Assembly: GCA_013327885.1 (NCBI GenBank)
Contig: JABUMY010000003.1
Location: 248,001-312,000, forward strand
Length of the DNA: 64,000 nucleotides
From: Flavisolibacter longurius
GTDB lineage: Bacteria; Bacteroidota; Bacteroidia; Chitinophagales; Chitinophagaceae
Reading direction: 5' to 3'
Part shown: piece by piece, positions 36,604 through 46,596 of the stretch
How the letters are laid out: each line of letters starts with the position of its first letter
Position numbering within the stretch: position 1 is the first letter of the stretch
Program-made: the position numbers and the translations under genes
The notes under the pieces: generated by a model
Told to the model about the DNA's origin: nothing
The model's database searches: none
The model's input: only the letters and a program-made list of their open reading frames with translations

Positions 36604-37827
36604 ATGATGTACGCAATGGAACAAACCATGCGCTGGTATGGACCGAAAGACCCTGTTAGTTTGTGGGATATTCGACAGTCCGGTTGCACCGGCGTTGTCA
36701 GCGCCCTGCACCATGTACCGGTAGGCGAGGTATGGACGGTGGAAGAGATCAACAAACGCATTGCCGAAGTGGAAGCTGCCGGCCTTACCTGGACGGTGAT
36801 CGAATCGCTGCCCGTAAGTGAAGATATCAAAAAACAAAAAGGCGCATACCAGCAGCACATCGAAAACTACAAAACATCGTTACGCAACGTAGCGGCCTGC
36901 GGACTAAAAGTGGTCACGTACAACTTTATGCCGGTTCTCGATTGGATGCGTACCGATGTTACTTACGAAATGCCCGATCGCAGCAAAGCGCTCTATTTTG
37001 AAAAGGCCGCTTTTATTGCCTTTGATCTTTTTCTCTTAAAACGTCCCGGTGCCGAAGCGGGTTATACCGAAGAAGAAATTGAGAGTGCCACCAGGCGTTT
37101 TGAGGCCATGACGGCAGACGAAAAAGAAACGCTTTACCGCAATACGCTATTGGGGCTTCCCGGTTCGGAAGAGCGGTTTACCGAAGAGCAGATTCTTACT
37201 GCCTTGAAAGAATACAAAGACATTGATGCTGCCAAACTAAAAGAACACCTGTTTTATTTTTTACAACAGGTAGTGCCGGTGGCAGAAGAAGTAGGATTGA
37301 AGATGGCCATTCACCCCGATGATCCGCCCTTCCCGATCCTTGGCCTGCCGCGGATTGTAAGCACGGAAAAAGATGCCGTAGAATTGTTGCAGGCGGCACC
37401 ATCACCAGCCAATGGGCTTTGCTTTTGCACCGGTTCGTATGGTGTGCGGGCCGACAACGACCTGGCGGGCATGGTAAGGCGACTGGGCGATTCTATTCAC
37501 TTTCTGCACCTGCGTGCTACTAAACGCGATGCGAACGGAAATTTTTATGAGGCTGATCACCTGGCTGGCGATGTAGATATGTATGCCGTGGTAAAAGAGA
37601 TCGTACAGGTCATGCGCAGGAGAGAAGTATCGATCCCGATGCGTCCTGATCATGGTCACCAGATGCTCGATGACCTCCACAAAACAACCTATCCCGGTTA
37701 CAGCGCTATTGGCCGCCTGCGCGGGCTGGCCGAGCTGCGCGGACTCGAGCTGGGTGTGCAGCGGGCATTGGACGAATCAAGTATCACCAAACAAACAAAA
37801 GCACTGGCAGATGAACCTTTCCAATAA
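36604..37827 (+). CDS. uxuA: Mannonate dehydratase
   Basis: The 407-residue enzyme converts D-mannonate to 2-keto-3-deoxy-gluconate in glucuronate breakdown. Typical segments are [20 protein letters not shown] near the N-terminus, [32 protein letters not shown] (metal ligands) and [13 protein letters not shown] near the end. The start is 36604, or the in-frame ATG at 36616 (MEQTMRW). Its stop overlaps the start of the SDR gene by 17 bases, so the two are translationally coupled. Confidence 0.95.
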   Translation: MMYAMEQTMRWYGPKDPVSLWDIRQSGCTGVVSALHHVPVGEVWTVEEINKRIAEVEAAGLTWTVIESLPVSEDIKKQKGAYQQHIENYKTSLRNVAACGLKVVTYNFMPVLDWMRTDVTYEMPDRSKALYFEKAAFIAFDLFLLKRPGAEAGYTEEEIESATRRFEAMTADEKETLYRNTLLGLPGSEERFTEEQILTALKEYKDIDAAKLKEHLFYFLQQVVPVAEEVGLKMAIHPDDPPFPILGLPRIVSTEKDAVELLQAAPSPANGLCFCTGSYGVRADNDLAGMVRRLGDSIHFLHLRATKRDANGNFYEADHLAGDVDMYAVVKEIVQVMRRREVSIPMRPDHGHQMLDDLHKTTYPGYSAIGRLRGLAELRGLELGVQRALDESSITKQTKALADEPFQ

Positions 37828-38617
37828 AGTGATTGTGGTTACCGGGGGTACTGGTATCCTGGGTTATAGTTTCAACAAAGCCATTGCGGCGGCCGGCGGA
37901 GCCGTTTGCATTTTAGGGCGAAGCCGCGAGAAGGCGGAGACCAGGGCAGAAGAAATCCGTGCCGAAGGAGGAAAGGCCATCGGCATTTCCTGCGATGTGC
38001 TGAACGAAGATGAATTGCGTAAAGCCAATGAAACCATCCTGAAAGAATTTGGCAAGATTGACGGTCTTGTTAACGCTGCCGGCGGCAACCAGGCGGAAGC
38101 CGTGGTGATGCCCGATGGCGATGTGTTCAACCTGAACATGCAGGCACAGGAGGCTGTACTGAAACTCAATCTTTTTGGCTCTATGCTGCCCACCCAGATC
38201 TTTGGCAAAACCATGGTGGATACGGCACCATCAGGCAGCATCGTGAATATTTCCTCGGTGTCGGCGAAAACAGCCGTGACAAGGGTGTTAGGCTACAGCC
38301 TGGCCAAAGCCTCTATCGAAGCCTACACAAAATGGATGGCGGTTGAATTGGGCAAACGTTATGGCGGCAGGATCCGTATCAACGCTATCATGCCGGGCTT
38401 TTTTCTTACTGAGCAAAACCGGGCACTCCTGACCAACGAAGACGGTTCGCTTACCGACCGCGGACAAAAAGTTGTGAACAAAACACCGTACGGCCGCTTT
38501 GGTAAACCTGAAGAGCTGAATGCCGCCCTGCTTTACCTCCTGAGCGATGCCTCCTCGTTTGTGATCGGCAGTTCGCTAGATGTGGATGGGGGCTTTACCT
38601 GTTTTAGTGGCGTGTAG
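37811..38617 (+). CDS. SDR family oxidoreductase, likely fructuronate reductase (mannonate oxidoreductase)
   Basis: The 268-residue short-chain dehydrogenase has the cofactor motif [22 protein letters not shown], and the catalytic Ser and YxxxK (NISSVSA, then [12 protein letters not shown]). Its start lies inside the end of uxuA. Reduction of D-fructuronate to D-mannonate is the step just before UxuA, and an SDR enzyme can replace the classical UxuB there. This role is inferred from coupling to uxuA. No uxaC is in the window. Confidence 0.88.
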   Translation: MNLSNKVIVVTGGTGILGYSFNKAIAAAGGAVCILGRSREKAETRAEEIRAEGGKAIGISCDVLNEDELRKANETILKEFGKIDGLVNAAGGNQAEAVVMPDGDVFNLNMQAQEAVLKLNLFGSMLPTQIFGKTMVDTAPSGSIVNISSVSAKTAVTRVLGYSLAKASIEAYTKWMAVELGKRYGGRIRINAIMPGFFLTEQNRALLTNEDGSLTDRGQKVVNKTPYGRFGKPEELNAALLYLLSDASSFVIGSSLDVDGGFTCFSGV

Positions 38618-38629
38618 GCGGTATTGGTG

Positions 38630-38716
38630 AGTGGTCAGTGGTGAATAGTGAGTAGCGAGTCGCCAGCAGCTAGTAGCTCGCGGCTCACGGCTCGCAGCTC
38701 ATAGCTCACAGCTTGT
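38630..38716. repeat. Short-word repeat tract (GAGTAGC / AGCTCAC words)
   Basis: The gap before the radical SAM gene is made of recurring short words: gtgagtggtcagtggtgaa, agtgagtagcgagt, then agctcgcggctcacggctc and agctcatagctcacagc. It does not code and shows no fixed period. Similar tracts with other words lie at 11711-11758, 43216-43256, 43341-43393 and 56454-56495. Confidence 0.55.
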
Positions 38717-38762
38717 ATTTTAACACCGACCCAAATCATGCTCTCGTTCCACAACGGTAACT

Positions 38763-40982
38763 TTGCAGCTTAATTTATTCTCGTTGAAGGCGCCAGTATT
38801 TTTAATCACACCACCGTTTACACAGCTCAATACGCCTTACCCGGCTACGGCTTACCTGAAAGGATTCCTGAATACAAAAGGTATCCCTTCTTACCAGGCA
38901 GACTTGGGTATTGAAGTAACGCTGGCGCTTTTTAACAAGGCAGGCTTAGAGGACCTGTTTGCCCACATTGCTGCAAAAGGGCAAACCTTTTCCGCCAATG
39001 CTGAACGTATTCTTGCTTTACAGGACGATTACATTCACACCATCAACGAGGTCATTCTTTTTTTGCAGGGCAAGCTACCTACGCTGGCGCCGCTGATCTG
39101 CAAGCGGGAATTTTTGCCGGAAGCAGAACGGTTTGCGCAGCTCGATGACCTGCAGTGGGCGTTCGGCAGCATGGGCACGCAGGACAAAGCAAAACACCTC
39201 GCAACGCTTTACCTCGAAGACCTGAGTGACCTGATCAAAGAAACGGTGGATGAGCATTTTGGTTTCAGTCGCTATGCAGAGCGATTGGGAAGGTCGGCCA
39301 ACTCCTTTGATGAATTGTACGCAGCCCTGCAAAAAGCGCCTACCTATATCGACGCCATCCTACTAAAATTATTGCGGGAAAAAATGGAGGTAGTGCAACC
39401 GCAACTGGTAGCGCTGTCGGTGCCTTTTCCGGGCAATCTTTATACGTCGCTGCGTTGCGGGCAATGGATCAAGCAATTTTATCCCGGTGTAAAAGTGGCC
39501 ATGGGCGGCGGTTTTGCCAATACGGAACTGCGCAGCCTCAGCGACCCGAGGGTATTTGAATTTTACGATTTTATTACGCTGGATGATGGCGAAGCACCGG
39601 TTGAATTATTGATTGAGCATGTGCAGGGCAAACGCTCCTTGCAGGAACTGAAACGAACTTTTACGTTGGTAAATGGAAGCGTCACGTACATAAACAACAC
39701 AGCCTGCACCGATTACAAACAAGGACAGGTGGGCACACCGGATTACAGCGATTTTTTTCTCCACGACTATATCTCCGCCATTGAAGTGGTGAATCCCATG
39801 CACAGCCTGTGGAGCGATGGCCGCTGGAACAAGCTAACAATGGCACATGGCTGCTACTGGGGCAAATGCACGTTCTGCGATATATCGCTGGACTATATCA
39901 AAAACTACGAACCCATTGCGGCATCGCTGCTGGTTGACCGCATGGAAGAAATGATAGCGCAAACCGGTCAGCATGGTTTTCATTTTGTGGACGAAGCGGC
40001 ACCGCCGGCCCTGATGCGAGCCCTGGCGCTGGAGATCATCCGCCGAAAGGTGGTGGTGACCTGGTGGGCCAATGTGCGGTTTGAAAAAAGCTTTACCCGC
40101 GACCTTTGCCTGCTCCTGAAAGAGTCGGGTTGCATTGCGGTGAGCGGTGGCCTGGAAGTGGCTTCTGACCGGTTGCTGCAACTGATCAATAAAGGCATTA
40201 CCGTGGCGCAGGTGGCAAAGGTTTGCCGGCATTTTACCGAAAGCGGTATCATGGTGCATGCCTACCTGATGTACGGCTTTCCGACGCAAACGGAACAAGA
40301 GACAATTGATTCACTAGAGATGGTGCGGCAACTGTTTCAAACCGGTGTGCTGCAGTCGGCCTACTGGCACCTGTTTACCATGACGGCGCACAGTCCCATT
40401 GGCCTGGAGCCGGAAAAGTTCAACGTAAAACGTGTAGGCAACACCGTGGGTACCTTTGCCAACAACGACCTGGTGCATATTGACCCGGCCGGCGGCGATC
40501 ATGAGCGGTTTGGTTATGGCCTGAGCAAGGCCCTTTTAAACTATATGCATGGTGCCTGCTTTGACCTGCCGCTGCAAAAATGGTTTGATTTTAAAGTGCC
40601 CCGAACGACGGTGCCGCCGGATACCATTCGCAAGGCCATCGAAGAACCGGATCTTTCCACAGGACAACCGGCCCGCAAGCTGGTATGGCTGGGAAAACCG
40701 CCTAAGATGGAGGTCCTTGTCAAATCAAAAAAAGGCGCACAATGGGAGGTAGCGGCGCTTCAGTTCTTTACCAAAAAAGCAAACCACACCGTGCAGGTGG
40801 AACCGGCGAAAGGTGCCTGGCTGCAGGCTATTTTGCAGCGCCTGCACATCAGCAAATCCTCCCTTTTAACGCTGGCGCAGGTAAAGGCCGATTACGAAGC
40901 AGCAGGCCTGGAAGACTTTGAGCTTTTCTGGGATAACAAACCGGTGAATACCTTGTACAAGGCCGGTTTGCTGCATTTGTAA
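38763..40982 (+). CDS. B12-binding-domain radical SAM protein
   Basis: The product of about 739 residues has an N-terminal B12-binding-like region (PPFTQLNTPYPATAYLKGFL through AMGGGFANTEL) and a central radical SAM barrel. The cluster motif is HGCYWGKCTFCD, with Cys364, Cys369 and Cys372: spacing CX4CX2C rather than the usual CX3CX2C. VSGGLEVASDRLLQLINKGI is a typical SAM-domain strand. There is no ATG near the start; TTG at 38763 or 38784 must be used. The reaction is unknown. It stands alone after the uronate genes. Confidence 0.82.
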   Translation: MQLNLFSLKAPVFLITPPFTQLNTPYPATAYLKGFLNTKGIPSYQADLGIEVTLALFNKAGLEDLFAHIAAKGQTFSANAERILALQDDYIHTINEVILFLQGKLPTLAPLICKREFLPEAERFAQLDDLQWAFGSMGTQDKAKHLATLYLEDLSDLIKETVDEHFGFSRYAERLGRSANSFDELYAALQKAPTYIDAILLKLLREKMEVVQPQLVALSVPFPGNLYTSLRCGQWIKQFYPGVKVAMGGGFANTELRSLSDPRVFEFYDFITLDDGEAPVELLIEHVQGKRSLQELKRTFTLVNGSVTYINNTACTDYKQGQVGTPDYSDFFLHDYISAIEVVNPMHSLWSDGRWNKLTMAHGCYWGKCTFCDISLDYIKNYEPIAASLLVDRMEEMIAQTGQHGFHFVDEAAPPALMRALALEIIRRKVVVTWWANVRFEKSFTRDLCLLLKESGCIAVSGGLEVASDRLLQLINKGITVAQVAKVCRHFTESGIMVHAYLMYGFPTQTEQETIDSLEMVRQLFQTGVLQSAYWHLFTMTAHSPIGLEPEKFNVKRVGNTVGTFANNDLVHIDPAGGDHERFGYGLSKALLNYMHGACFDLPLQKWFDFKVPRTTVPPDTIRKAIEEPDLSTGQPARKLVWLGKPPKMEVLVKSKKGAQWEVAALQFFTKKANHTVQVEPAKGAWLQAILQRLHISKSSLLTLAQVKADYEAAGLEDFELFWDNKPVNTLYKAGLLHL

Positions 40983-41169
40983 AGGAGCGGGTAGGTTTAC
41001 AAAAGCCCGACTTTCCTTGATCTGATTTCCATATACGATAACGCTTGAATATCTGATGCTGAATAAAGTTAATATATGAACTTTGTAGAAAGCAAATAGA
41101 TGCAGCGTTACGACCTGCATATCACTAAGCGCTTATTTGTCGGTAGCCGTAATCAAACATCATCCTGTT

Positions 41170-42021
41170 ATGAAAAAGATATTGGCTTTCCTGCTTCTAG
41201 GCAGCCAGCTTTTCGCAGCCGCCCAACCAAAAACAAAGCAAGTTTTAGTTGAAGGTAACGGCCCAGCCATTGTATTGCTACATGGGGGCACGTTTGACTT
41301 TACTGCTTATGCACCTCACGCAAAACTTTTGGCTGATTCATTTACCGTTGTTCGCATGCAACAGTTTAACGTGCAATATGCTGCGGAAGGAAGAACATTG
41401 CCCCCAGACTATTCGGTACGTACAGAAAGTGAAGCCATAAAAGCTACGCTTGATTCGCTTCAAATTCTACAGCCTGTAATTTTAGTGGGACACTCTTATG
41501 GTGGTGTGATTGCTTTTGATCTTGCCATGAGGCATCCTGATAGAATACATTCGCTACTATTGGTGGAAGCGCCGTTGTTTGCCATTGCAAAAGAAAGAGG
41601 AAAGTACTCGGAGAAAATGGTACAGATTGATAAGCTGACCAGACAATTTACGCCAGAGGCAAAAATCACCGAAGAAATGATCAAAGATTTTCGCTGCGAA
41701 ATGACCAACTGTGATACGGTCGATATTCGTCAACATCCCATGTGGCCCAAATGGTTGGCGCAAAAAGATCGGTTGCGAGGATTGTCGGTAGTGCCTGCTT
41801 ATAAAGTTGACTTTAAAGCAATGCATGCCTTCCAAAAGCCGGTCCTTATCGTAACAGGTACGAATACGATTGAACCCAATAAAACAATTAACCAATTGCT
41901 CCTTCGTGAATTTCCAAACGCACATCCTGCCAGCTTGCCGGGCGACCACATTGCGGTCTATCAACATGCCGAAGTGTTTGTTCAACACGTAAGAAAATTC
42001 CTGCGGGAAACGACAAAATGA
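41170..42021 (+). CDS. Secreted alpha/beta hydrolase
   Basis: The 283-residue product has a signal peptide (MKKILAFLLLGSQLFAAAQ), the oxyanion-side motif AIVLLHGGTFD, the nucleophile elbow VGHSYGGVIAF, and a likely catalytic His in PASLPGDHIAVYQH. The fold is clear but the substrate is not. The ATG at 41170 directly precedes the signal peptide. It is monocistronic. Confidence 0.85.
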   Translation: MKKILAFLLLGSQLFAAAQPKTKQVLVEGNGPAIVLLHGGTFDFTAYAPHAKLLADSFTVVRMQQFNVQYAAEGRTLPPDYSVRTESEAIKATLDSLQILQPVILVGHSYGGVIAFDLAMRHPDRIHSLLLVEAPLFAIAKERGKYSEKMVQIDKLTRQFTPEAKITEEMIKDFRCEMTNCDTVDIRQHPMWPKWLAQKDRLRGLSVVPAYKVDFKAMHAFQKPVLIVTGTNTIEPNKTINQLLLREFPNAHPASLPGDHIAVYQHAEVFVQHVRKFLRETTK

Positions 42022-42439
42022 TACTGCCAGCAATACACTGCTGCCTGAAAATTTTACTTTCTATACTTTTTAGAACGCTGGCACTTTATAACTAGGGAAA
42101 ATGAATTTCTCAGATAAGCAATTCAGTGACATTTTAAACAAAGTAAAGGGTGACAAAGAATTGTATCAGTGCTCCTCTAATGGTTGATTCTAAAGGAAAG
42201 AATCACGAAAACTATATATCGAAACTTCGGTTCTATCATTAAAAATCTTACTCCACATCTTTTGCTTGCTCAGTACCCGCTTCCCTTCACAAACGTTCGT
42301 TTTCAACATCGCATCTCCTTGTTAGGGTTAACTCTTTGATAGTCAATGGATGAAAGAAAATTGCCTTTAATCAAAATAAATTTATTGTTTTTCAATAAAT
42401 ATTTGTCCATATTTGCAATATTATAAAACCAAAGCAATC
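42022..42439. other. Gap of about 420 bases with a tiny open frame
   Basis: An ATG at 42101, preceded by AGGGAAA, opens a 28-codon frame ending at 42187 (MNFSDKQFSDILNKVKGDKE and eight more residues). It could be a truncated gene start or chance. The rest is AT-rich and holds the promoter of the DUF2975 gene. Confidence 0.35.
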
Positions 42440-43000
42440 ATGGAAATTAAGATCACCACCAACCAAACCTTGAAAATATTGCAGGTACTTTCCTGGATCA
42501 TTTTTATAGGACTTTGTGTTGAAGCAGGAGCCATAACCGTCAGTACAATCATTACCCTTTTTATCAATCCGCAAGGGGTAAAAAATTTCTGGGAGGGGTC
42601 AGAATACCTGTCAAGCCTGCACAGCTTTGACGTCGGACATTTTTTTGCCATCACAACAATGATGATCATTGTTTCGGTACTGAAAGCAATCCTTTTTTAC
42701 CAGATCATCAAAATATTTACTAAAATAAAGCTCGACCTCTCCAGGCCGTTTAGCCTGGCGCTGAGCGAGGTGATTTTACTGTTGGCTTACCTGGCCCTGG
42801 GCATTGGCTTTTTCTCTTCTTTCGGGTATAATTACTCCACATGGCTAACAACGGATCATGGGATCGCAAAGGCCGACCTGGAAGCCCTGCACATTTCCGG
42901 GTCTGATGTATGGTTTTTTATGGCGGTTATCCTCTTTGTGATTGTGCAGATCGTAAAAAAGGGAACTGAAATCCAGACCGAAAACGATTTAACCGTATAG
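42440..43000 (+). CDS. DUF2975 membrane protein
   Basis: The 186-residue product has four membrane helices (about residues 12-38, 70-95, 108-135 and 155-175), the pattern of DUF2975 proteins. The ATG at 42440 is preferred to an upstream in-frame codon. It is followed after three bases by a small HTH gene. This DUF2975-HTH pair is a recurring two-gene unit across bacteria, in which the membrane protein may signal to the regulator; the mechanism is not established. Confidence 0.85.
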   Translation: MEIKITTNQTLKILQVLSWIIFIGLCVEAGAITVSTIITLFINPQGVKNFWEGSEYLSSLHSFDVGHFFAITTMMIIVSVLKAILFYQIIKIFTKIKLDLSRPFSLALSEVILLLAYLALGIGFFSSFGYNYSTWLTTDHGIAKADLEALHISGSDVWFFMAVILFVIVQIVKKGTEIQTENDLTV

Positions 43001-43003
43001 CGT

Positions 43004-43216
43004 ATGCCGATTATCGTAAACCTTGATGTGATGATGGCCAGGCGAAAAATGTCGCTGAACGAATTGTCCGAAAAAGTAGGCTTAACGCTGTCAAACCTCT
43101 CCATCCTAAAAACCGGGAAAGCAAAAGCTATCCGCTTCAGCACACTGGAAGCCATTTGTGCGGTATTGAATTGCCAACCGGGTGATATCCTGGAGTTTGT
43201 TGCCGAAGATGCCTAG
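43004..43216 (+). CDS. Small XRE-type HTH regulator (YozG-like)
   Basis: The 70-residue product is almost wholly one Cro/CI helix-turn-helix: NLDVMMARRKMSLNELSEKV, GLTLSNLSILKTGKAKAIRF, then STLEAICAVLNCQPGDILEF. It follows the DUF2975 gene with a three-base gap and forms its usual partner. A tract of short-word repeats follows it. Confidence 0.92.
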   Translation: MPIIVNLDVMMARRKMSLNELSEKVGLTLSNLSILKTGKAKAIRFSTLEAICAVLNCQPGDILEFVAEDA

Positions 43217-43279
43217 TCAATAGGCAACTGGCAATTGACAATATGCAATGTGCAATTTTAAAAATGCAGTCAGATCTAA

Positions 43280-43311
43280 ATTCAACACAGAAAATGTTCG
43301 CTGTGTTGAAT
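43280..43311. repeat. 11-base-arm hairpin between convergent genes
   Basis: ATTCAACACAG (43280-43290) and CTGTGTTGAAT (43301-43311) pair perfectly around a 10-base loop. There is no T run. It lies between the HTH gene and the end of the alpha-glucuronidase gene and may be a bidirectional terminator or a repeat element. Confidence 0.5.
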
Positions 43312-43340
43312 GAGACCAAAATGCGGTTGGCGTTGCCTGG

Positions 43341-43393
43341 CAATATCCAACTATCCCAATATCCAATAACCAATATCCAATATCCAAATATCC
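43341..43393. repeat. Short-word repeat tract (CAATATCCAA words)
   Basis: Irregular repetition of ATATCCAA / CAATATCC over about 50 bases: caatatccaactatccc, then aatatccaataacc, then aatatccaatatccaaatat. It is non-coding. Confidence 0.65.
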
Positions 43394-43403
43394 TTCCTTC
43401 TCC

Positions 43404-45545
43404 CTATCCATTTCCCGGCGCATACGGAAACTTCAATTTCTTGTAGTATTCCAGCGGCCTGGCCGGTTTCTCCACGCCTTGCGGCAAGGGCTTTTTAGAG
43501 AAGGTTTGAAAATACTGCAGGCAGGCATCCCGCCACCACCGGGCCTCTTCTTCCTGCACGGCCAGCAGCATTTGTACATGCCGGAAGCGTTCTTCGTCTA
43601 CGCCTGACCGTAAGCTTTCCCATTGCTTTTGCATACGGCGTACGCCGTCCACACCGCTTTGGTAGCGTAGGCAAAGCTCATCCCACAGCGTTCTGCCTGA
43701 TTTGAGCTTATGGTCCCAGGGAACATGGTGAAACCAGAGCAGGTATTCTTCGGGGCAGGTTTCGATGTTACCGTAGCGTGCCTCCAGTTCGGGTGCATAT
43801 TGCGCAACAGCATTGCTTCCGGTTTTGGTCCGGTCGAATCCAATGCCTTTTTCATCGGCACGGTGGTAGTACACCGGGTTCCAGTCGGGGCGACCGGCAT
43901 TGTCAACCCAGGGTGCCGGACCGTAATGGTGGCCCGTGCCCATGATGTGATGAAGGCCAAGCGGGGTGCTGTATTTCACCATGGTCTCGTAAGAATTTTG
44001 CAGCATGGTATGGATAGTGTCCAGCACCTTTTTGCTGCCGGTGAATGTCTGCTTTATCCACTCATCAGCAATTTGTGTGGAGGAAAGTTGGTGGTCCCAG
44101 GCCAATCGCCCATAAGCATACCAATTAGCCTGCCCAAAAAGATGACCGGTCCAGTTGATGTCATTGCCAATGTTAGATACGCCAGCAATACCGGTAACGG
44201 GGTAGTTATGTACGCTGCCGTCGATCACTTTAGCCACGGTAGAACCCTCGCCCTGCCGGTAGGTATCGCTTTGCAGCACTTCTTTAAACATGGGGGCTTC
44301 GTACACCAGGTTAGTGCCCTGTCCCAGGTATTCCTGCGTGATCTGGAATTCCATCATCAGCGGCGTTTTGGGCATCTCACCAAAAAGGGGAGAAAAGGGT
44401 TCGCGGGGCTGAAAGTCCAGCGGTCCGTTCTTTACCTGCACCAACACATTCTCCCGGAATTTGCCATCCAGGGGCTTAAACTCTGTGTAAGCCTGCTTTA
44501 CCCGATCTTCCGGATTTTCGTTGGTGTAAACAAAGGCCCGCCACATCACAATGCCGCCAAACGGCGCCACCGCGTCGGCCAGCATGTTGGCGCCATCGGC
44601 ATGATTGCGGCCATAGTTTTGCGGGCCCGGTTGTCCTTCGGAGTTGGCCTTTACCAGGAAACCGCCAAAATCAGGGATCACTTTGTATATCTCGGCGGTT
44701 TTTGCTTTCCACCAGTTCTTTACCGAATCATTAAGCGGATCAGCCGTTTTTAACCCGCCAATTTCAATCGGTGCACTAAAGCGGGCTGTCAGAAAAACCT
44801 TGATGCCATACGGACGAAACACATCCGCCAGTGCCTTGACCTTTTGCAGGTAGGCATCTGTCAACACCAGCGCATTGGCGTTCACATTGGTGAGCACCGT
44901 GCCGTTGATTCCCAGGGAAGCATTGGCCCGTGCATAATCAATATAGCGCTGGTCGATATATCCGGGGAGGGTGTGCCAGTTCCAAAGCGAAATGCCGGAA
45001 TACCCCCGCTCAACGTGGCGGTTCAGGTTGTCCCAGTGGTTCAGTACCCGGTGCTCAATTTTGGGCACGCTGGTAATGGCCAGGCTTTGAATGCTTTGTC
45101 CTGTTTGCAGCAGGCGAAGAAAATGAAACACGCCATAGAGGGCACCGGCATCGGTATTGGCGGCAATAAGGATCTGCTTTTTGTCGGCGGTGGTTGTGGT
45201 ACGAATGGCAAAGCCTTCCTTTCCCAGTTTTGGGTAGTCGACACCGTTATTGCTGTTGTTGGTTTGCCCAACGGCAATTACCAGGCTGGCTGCAGCAGGG
45301 CTGGTAGCCACGATAATCTTTTTTGCCAGTAATCCTTGCAGGCCGGTCACCAGTTCATTTCTGGCGGCTGTAAGGGTTGGCGAGGAGCCGGGAAGATAAA
45401 AACTTTGCAGGCCCGCCCGGTACTGTTGTAGCAGGGTAGTGTTGGCAATTTTGTCGTACCGCAGCCAGAGCCGGTAACCATTTTCGGCAAAGCCGGCCAG
45501 GAAAGCGTATAGAACGAAGGTTGTCAGTACAAATTTTTTCATCAT
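43404..45545 (-). CDS. aguA: GH67 alpha-glucuronidase
   Basis: The 713-residue secreted enzyme removes (4-O-methyl-)D-glucuronate from the non-reducing end of xylo-oligosaccharides. It has a signal peptide (MMKKFVLTTFVLYAFLAGFA), an N-terminal hexosaminidase-like domain, the catalytic barrel with VPKIEHRVLNHWDNLNRHVE and FLVKANSEGQPGPQNYGRNH, and a long C-terminal helical region with YLLWFHHVPWDHKLKSGRT. Length and motifs match GH67. It starts 25 bases after the LacI gene in the same direction, so the two form an operon. Confidence 0.95.
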   Translation of the reverse strand: MMKKFVLTTFVLYAFLAGFAENGYRLWLRYDKIANTTLLQQYRAGLQSFYLPGSSPTLTAARNELVTGLQGLLAKKIIVATSPAAASLVIAVGQTNNSNNGVDYPKLGKEGFAIRTTTTADKKQILIAANTDAGALYGVFHFLRLLQTGQSIQSLAITSVPKIEHRVLNHWDNLNRHVERGYSGISLWNWHTLPGYIDQRYIDYARANASLGINGTVLTNVNANALVLTDAYLQKVKALADVFRPYGIKVFLTARFSAPIEIGGLKTADPLNDSVKNWWKAKTAEIYKVIPDFGGFLVKANSEGQPGPQNYGRNHADGANMLADAVAPFGGIVMWRAFVYTNENPEDRVKQAYTEFKPLDGKFRENVLVQVKNGPLDFQPREPFSPLFGEMPKTPLMMEFQITQEYLGQGTNLVYEAPMFKEVLQSDTYRQGEGSTVAKVIDGSVHNYPVTGIAGVSNIGNDINWTGHLFGQANWYAYGRLAWDHQLSSTQIADEWIKQTFTGSKKVLDTIHTMLQNSYETMVKYSTPLGLHHIMGTGHHYGPAPWVDNAGRPDWNPVYYHRADEKGIGFDRTKTGSNAVAQYAPELEARYGNIETCPEEYLLWFHHVPWDHKLKSGRTLWDELCLRYQSGVDGVRRMQKQWESLRSGVDEERFRHVQMLLAVQEEEARWWRDACLQYFQTFSKKPLPQGVEKPARPLEYYKKLKFPYAPGNG

Positions 45546-45570
45546 GGCAAATGCGTTATATAAATAAGAT

Positions 45571-46596
45571 TCAGTGGCGTTGGGTAGAAGCCCGTACAAT
45601 CAGCTCTGACCGTAGGATCACGCTGTTGGTGGTTTGCACCGGCTGACCGCTCTTCAGGTGGTGGATCAGTTGTCTGGCTGCTGCTTCACCGATCTCGTAT
45701 CCGGGATAGTTAATAGTCGTAAGGTTGGGCTCTATCACCTGCGAAACAGGGTCGTTATTAAAGCCAGCCACCGCCATGTCCTCCGGTATGCGAACACCGG
45801 CTTCTTTTAAGGTAAGCATGCAACCAACGGCACAGTTGTCGTTGGCTACAAAAACGGCATCGGGCCTGGGGTCCATCGCCAGTATATCCTCTGCGGCTTT
45901 CCGGCCATCTTCCAGGGTTAGGTTGCTTGTTAATATATAGTCTTCCCGAAACGGAATGCCGGCAGCTTCCAGGGCCTGTTTGTAACCCTGGAGGCGGTGG
46001 GTGTATACATTCTGCACCGATGCCGCGGTGATGTGCACAATGCGCTGGCAGCCCTGGGCAATGAGATGGTGGGTAATGGCAAAAGCGGCTTTCTGGTTAT
46101 CGATTACAACAGATGTGGCGGTGCCAAGTTCTGCCACCCGGTCAAAAAAGATGATAGGGATATTCTTTTTTGAAAACCGTTCAAAATGTGAAAGGTCGGT
46201 GGTGTCGTAGGTAAGCGAAACCAGGAGTCCGTCCACCCGGTTGTTGAAAAGGGTACGGGCATTGGCCGCCTCTTTAGCGGCAACTTCCGACGATTGGCTG
46301 ATTAGTAGGTTATAGCCTTCTTTGTTGGCAATGTGCTCCACACCGGCAATCACCGACGACATAAAATGGCTGTTCAGCCGCGGAACGATCACACCAAGCG
46401 TATTTGTTTTCTGGTTGCGTAGGTTGCGGGCAAAAAGGTTGGTGCGGTAGCCGATCTTTTCGGCCATGTGCAGTACTTTTTTCTTGGTCTGCGTGTTCAC
46501 TGCAGGGTGGTCCTGGAGGGCACGGCTGACGGTGGCCGGGGAAAGGTTTAATTGGCTGGCAATGTCGTAAATAGTGACTTCTTTGGCCTTTTGCAT
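45571..46596 (-). CDS. LacI family transcriptional regulator
   Basis: The 341-residue product has an N-terminal LacI helix-turn-helix (VTIYDIASQLNLSPATVSRA, about residues 7-26, then LQDHPAVNTQTKKKV) and a periplasmic-binding-protein-like ligand domain (TLGVIVPRLNSHFMSSVIAG to the end). It is divergent from susC and upstream of aguA, so it probably controls both in response to an aldouronic acid or uronate. One of two operator-like sequences overlaps its start codon. Confidence 0.95.
   Translation of the reverse strand: MQKAKEVTIYDIASQLNLSPATVSRALQDHPAVNTQTKKKVLHMAEKIGYRTNLFARNLRNQKTNTLGVIVPRLNSHFMSSVIAGVEHIANKEGYNLLISQSSEVAAKEAANARTLFNNRVDGLLVSLTYDTTDLSHFERFSKKNIPIIFFDRVAELGTATSVVIDNQKAAFAITHHLIAQGCQRIVHITAASVQNVYTHRLQGYKQALEAAGIPFREDYILTSNLTLEDGRKAAEDILAMDPRPDAVFVANDNCAVGCMLTLKEAGVRIPEDMAVAGFNNDPVSQVIEPNLTTINYPGYEIGEAAARQLIHHLKSGQPVQTTNSVILRSELIVRASTQRH

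Noticed and set aside
38758-38765. TAACTTTG as promoter of the radical SAM gene
   Set aside because: The -7 match is exact but it overlaps the proposed TTG start and no -33 element is found at proper spacing.
43216-43393. Tracts of short repeated words as a CRISPR array
   Set aside because: Units are shorter than 12 bases, irregular, without equal spacers, and no cas gene is present.
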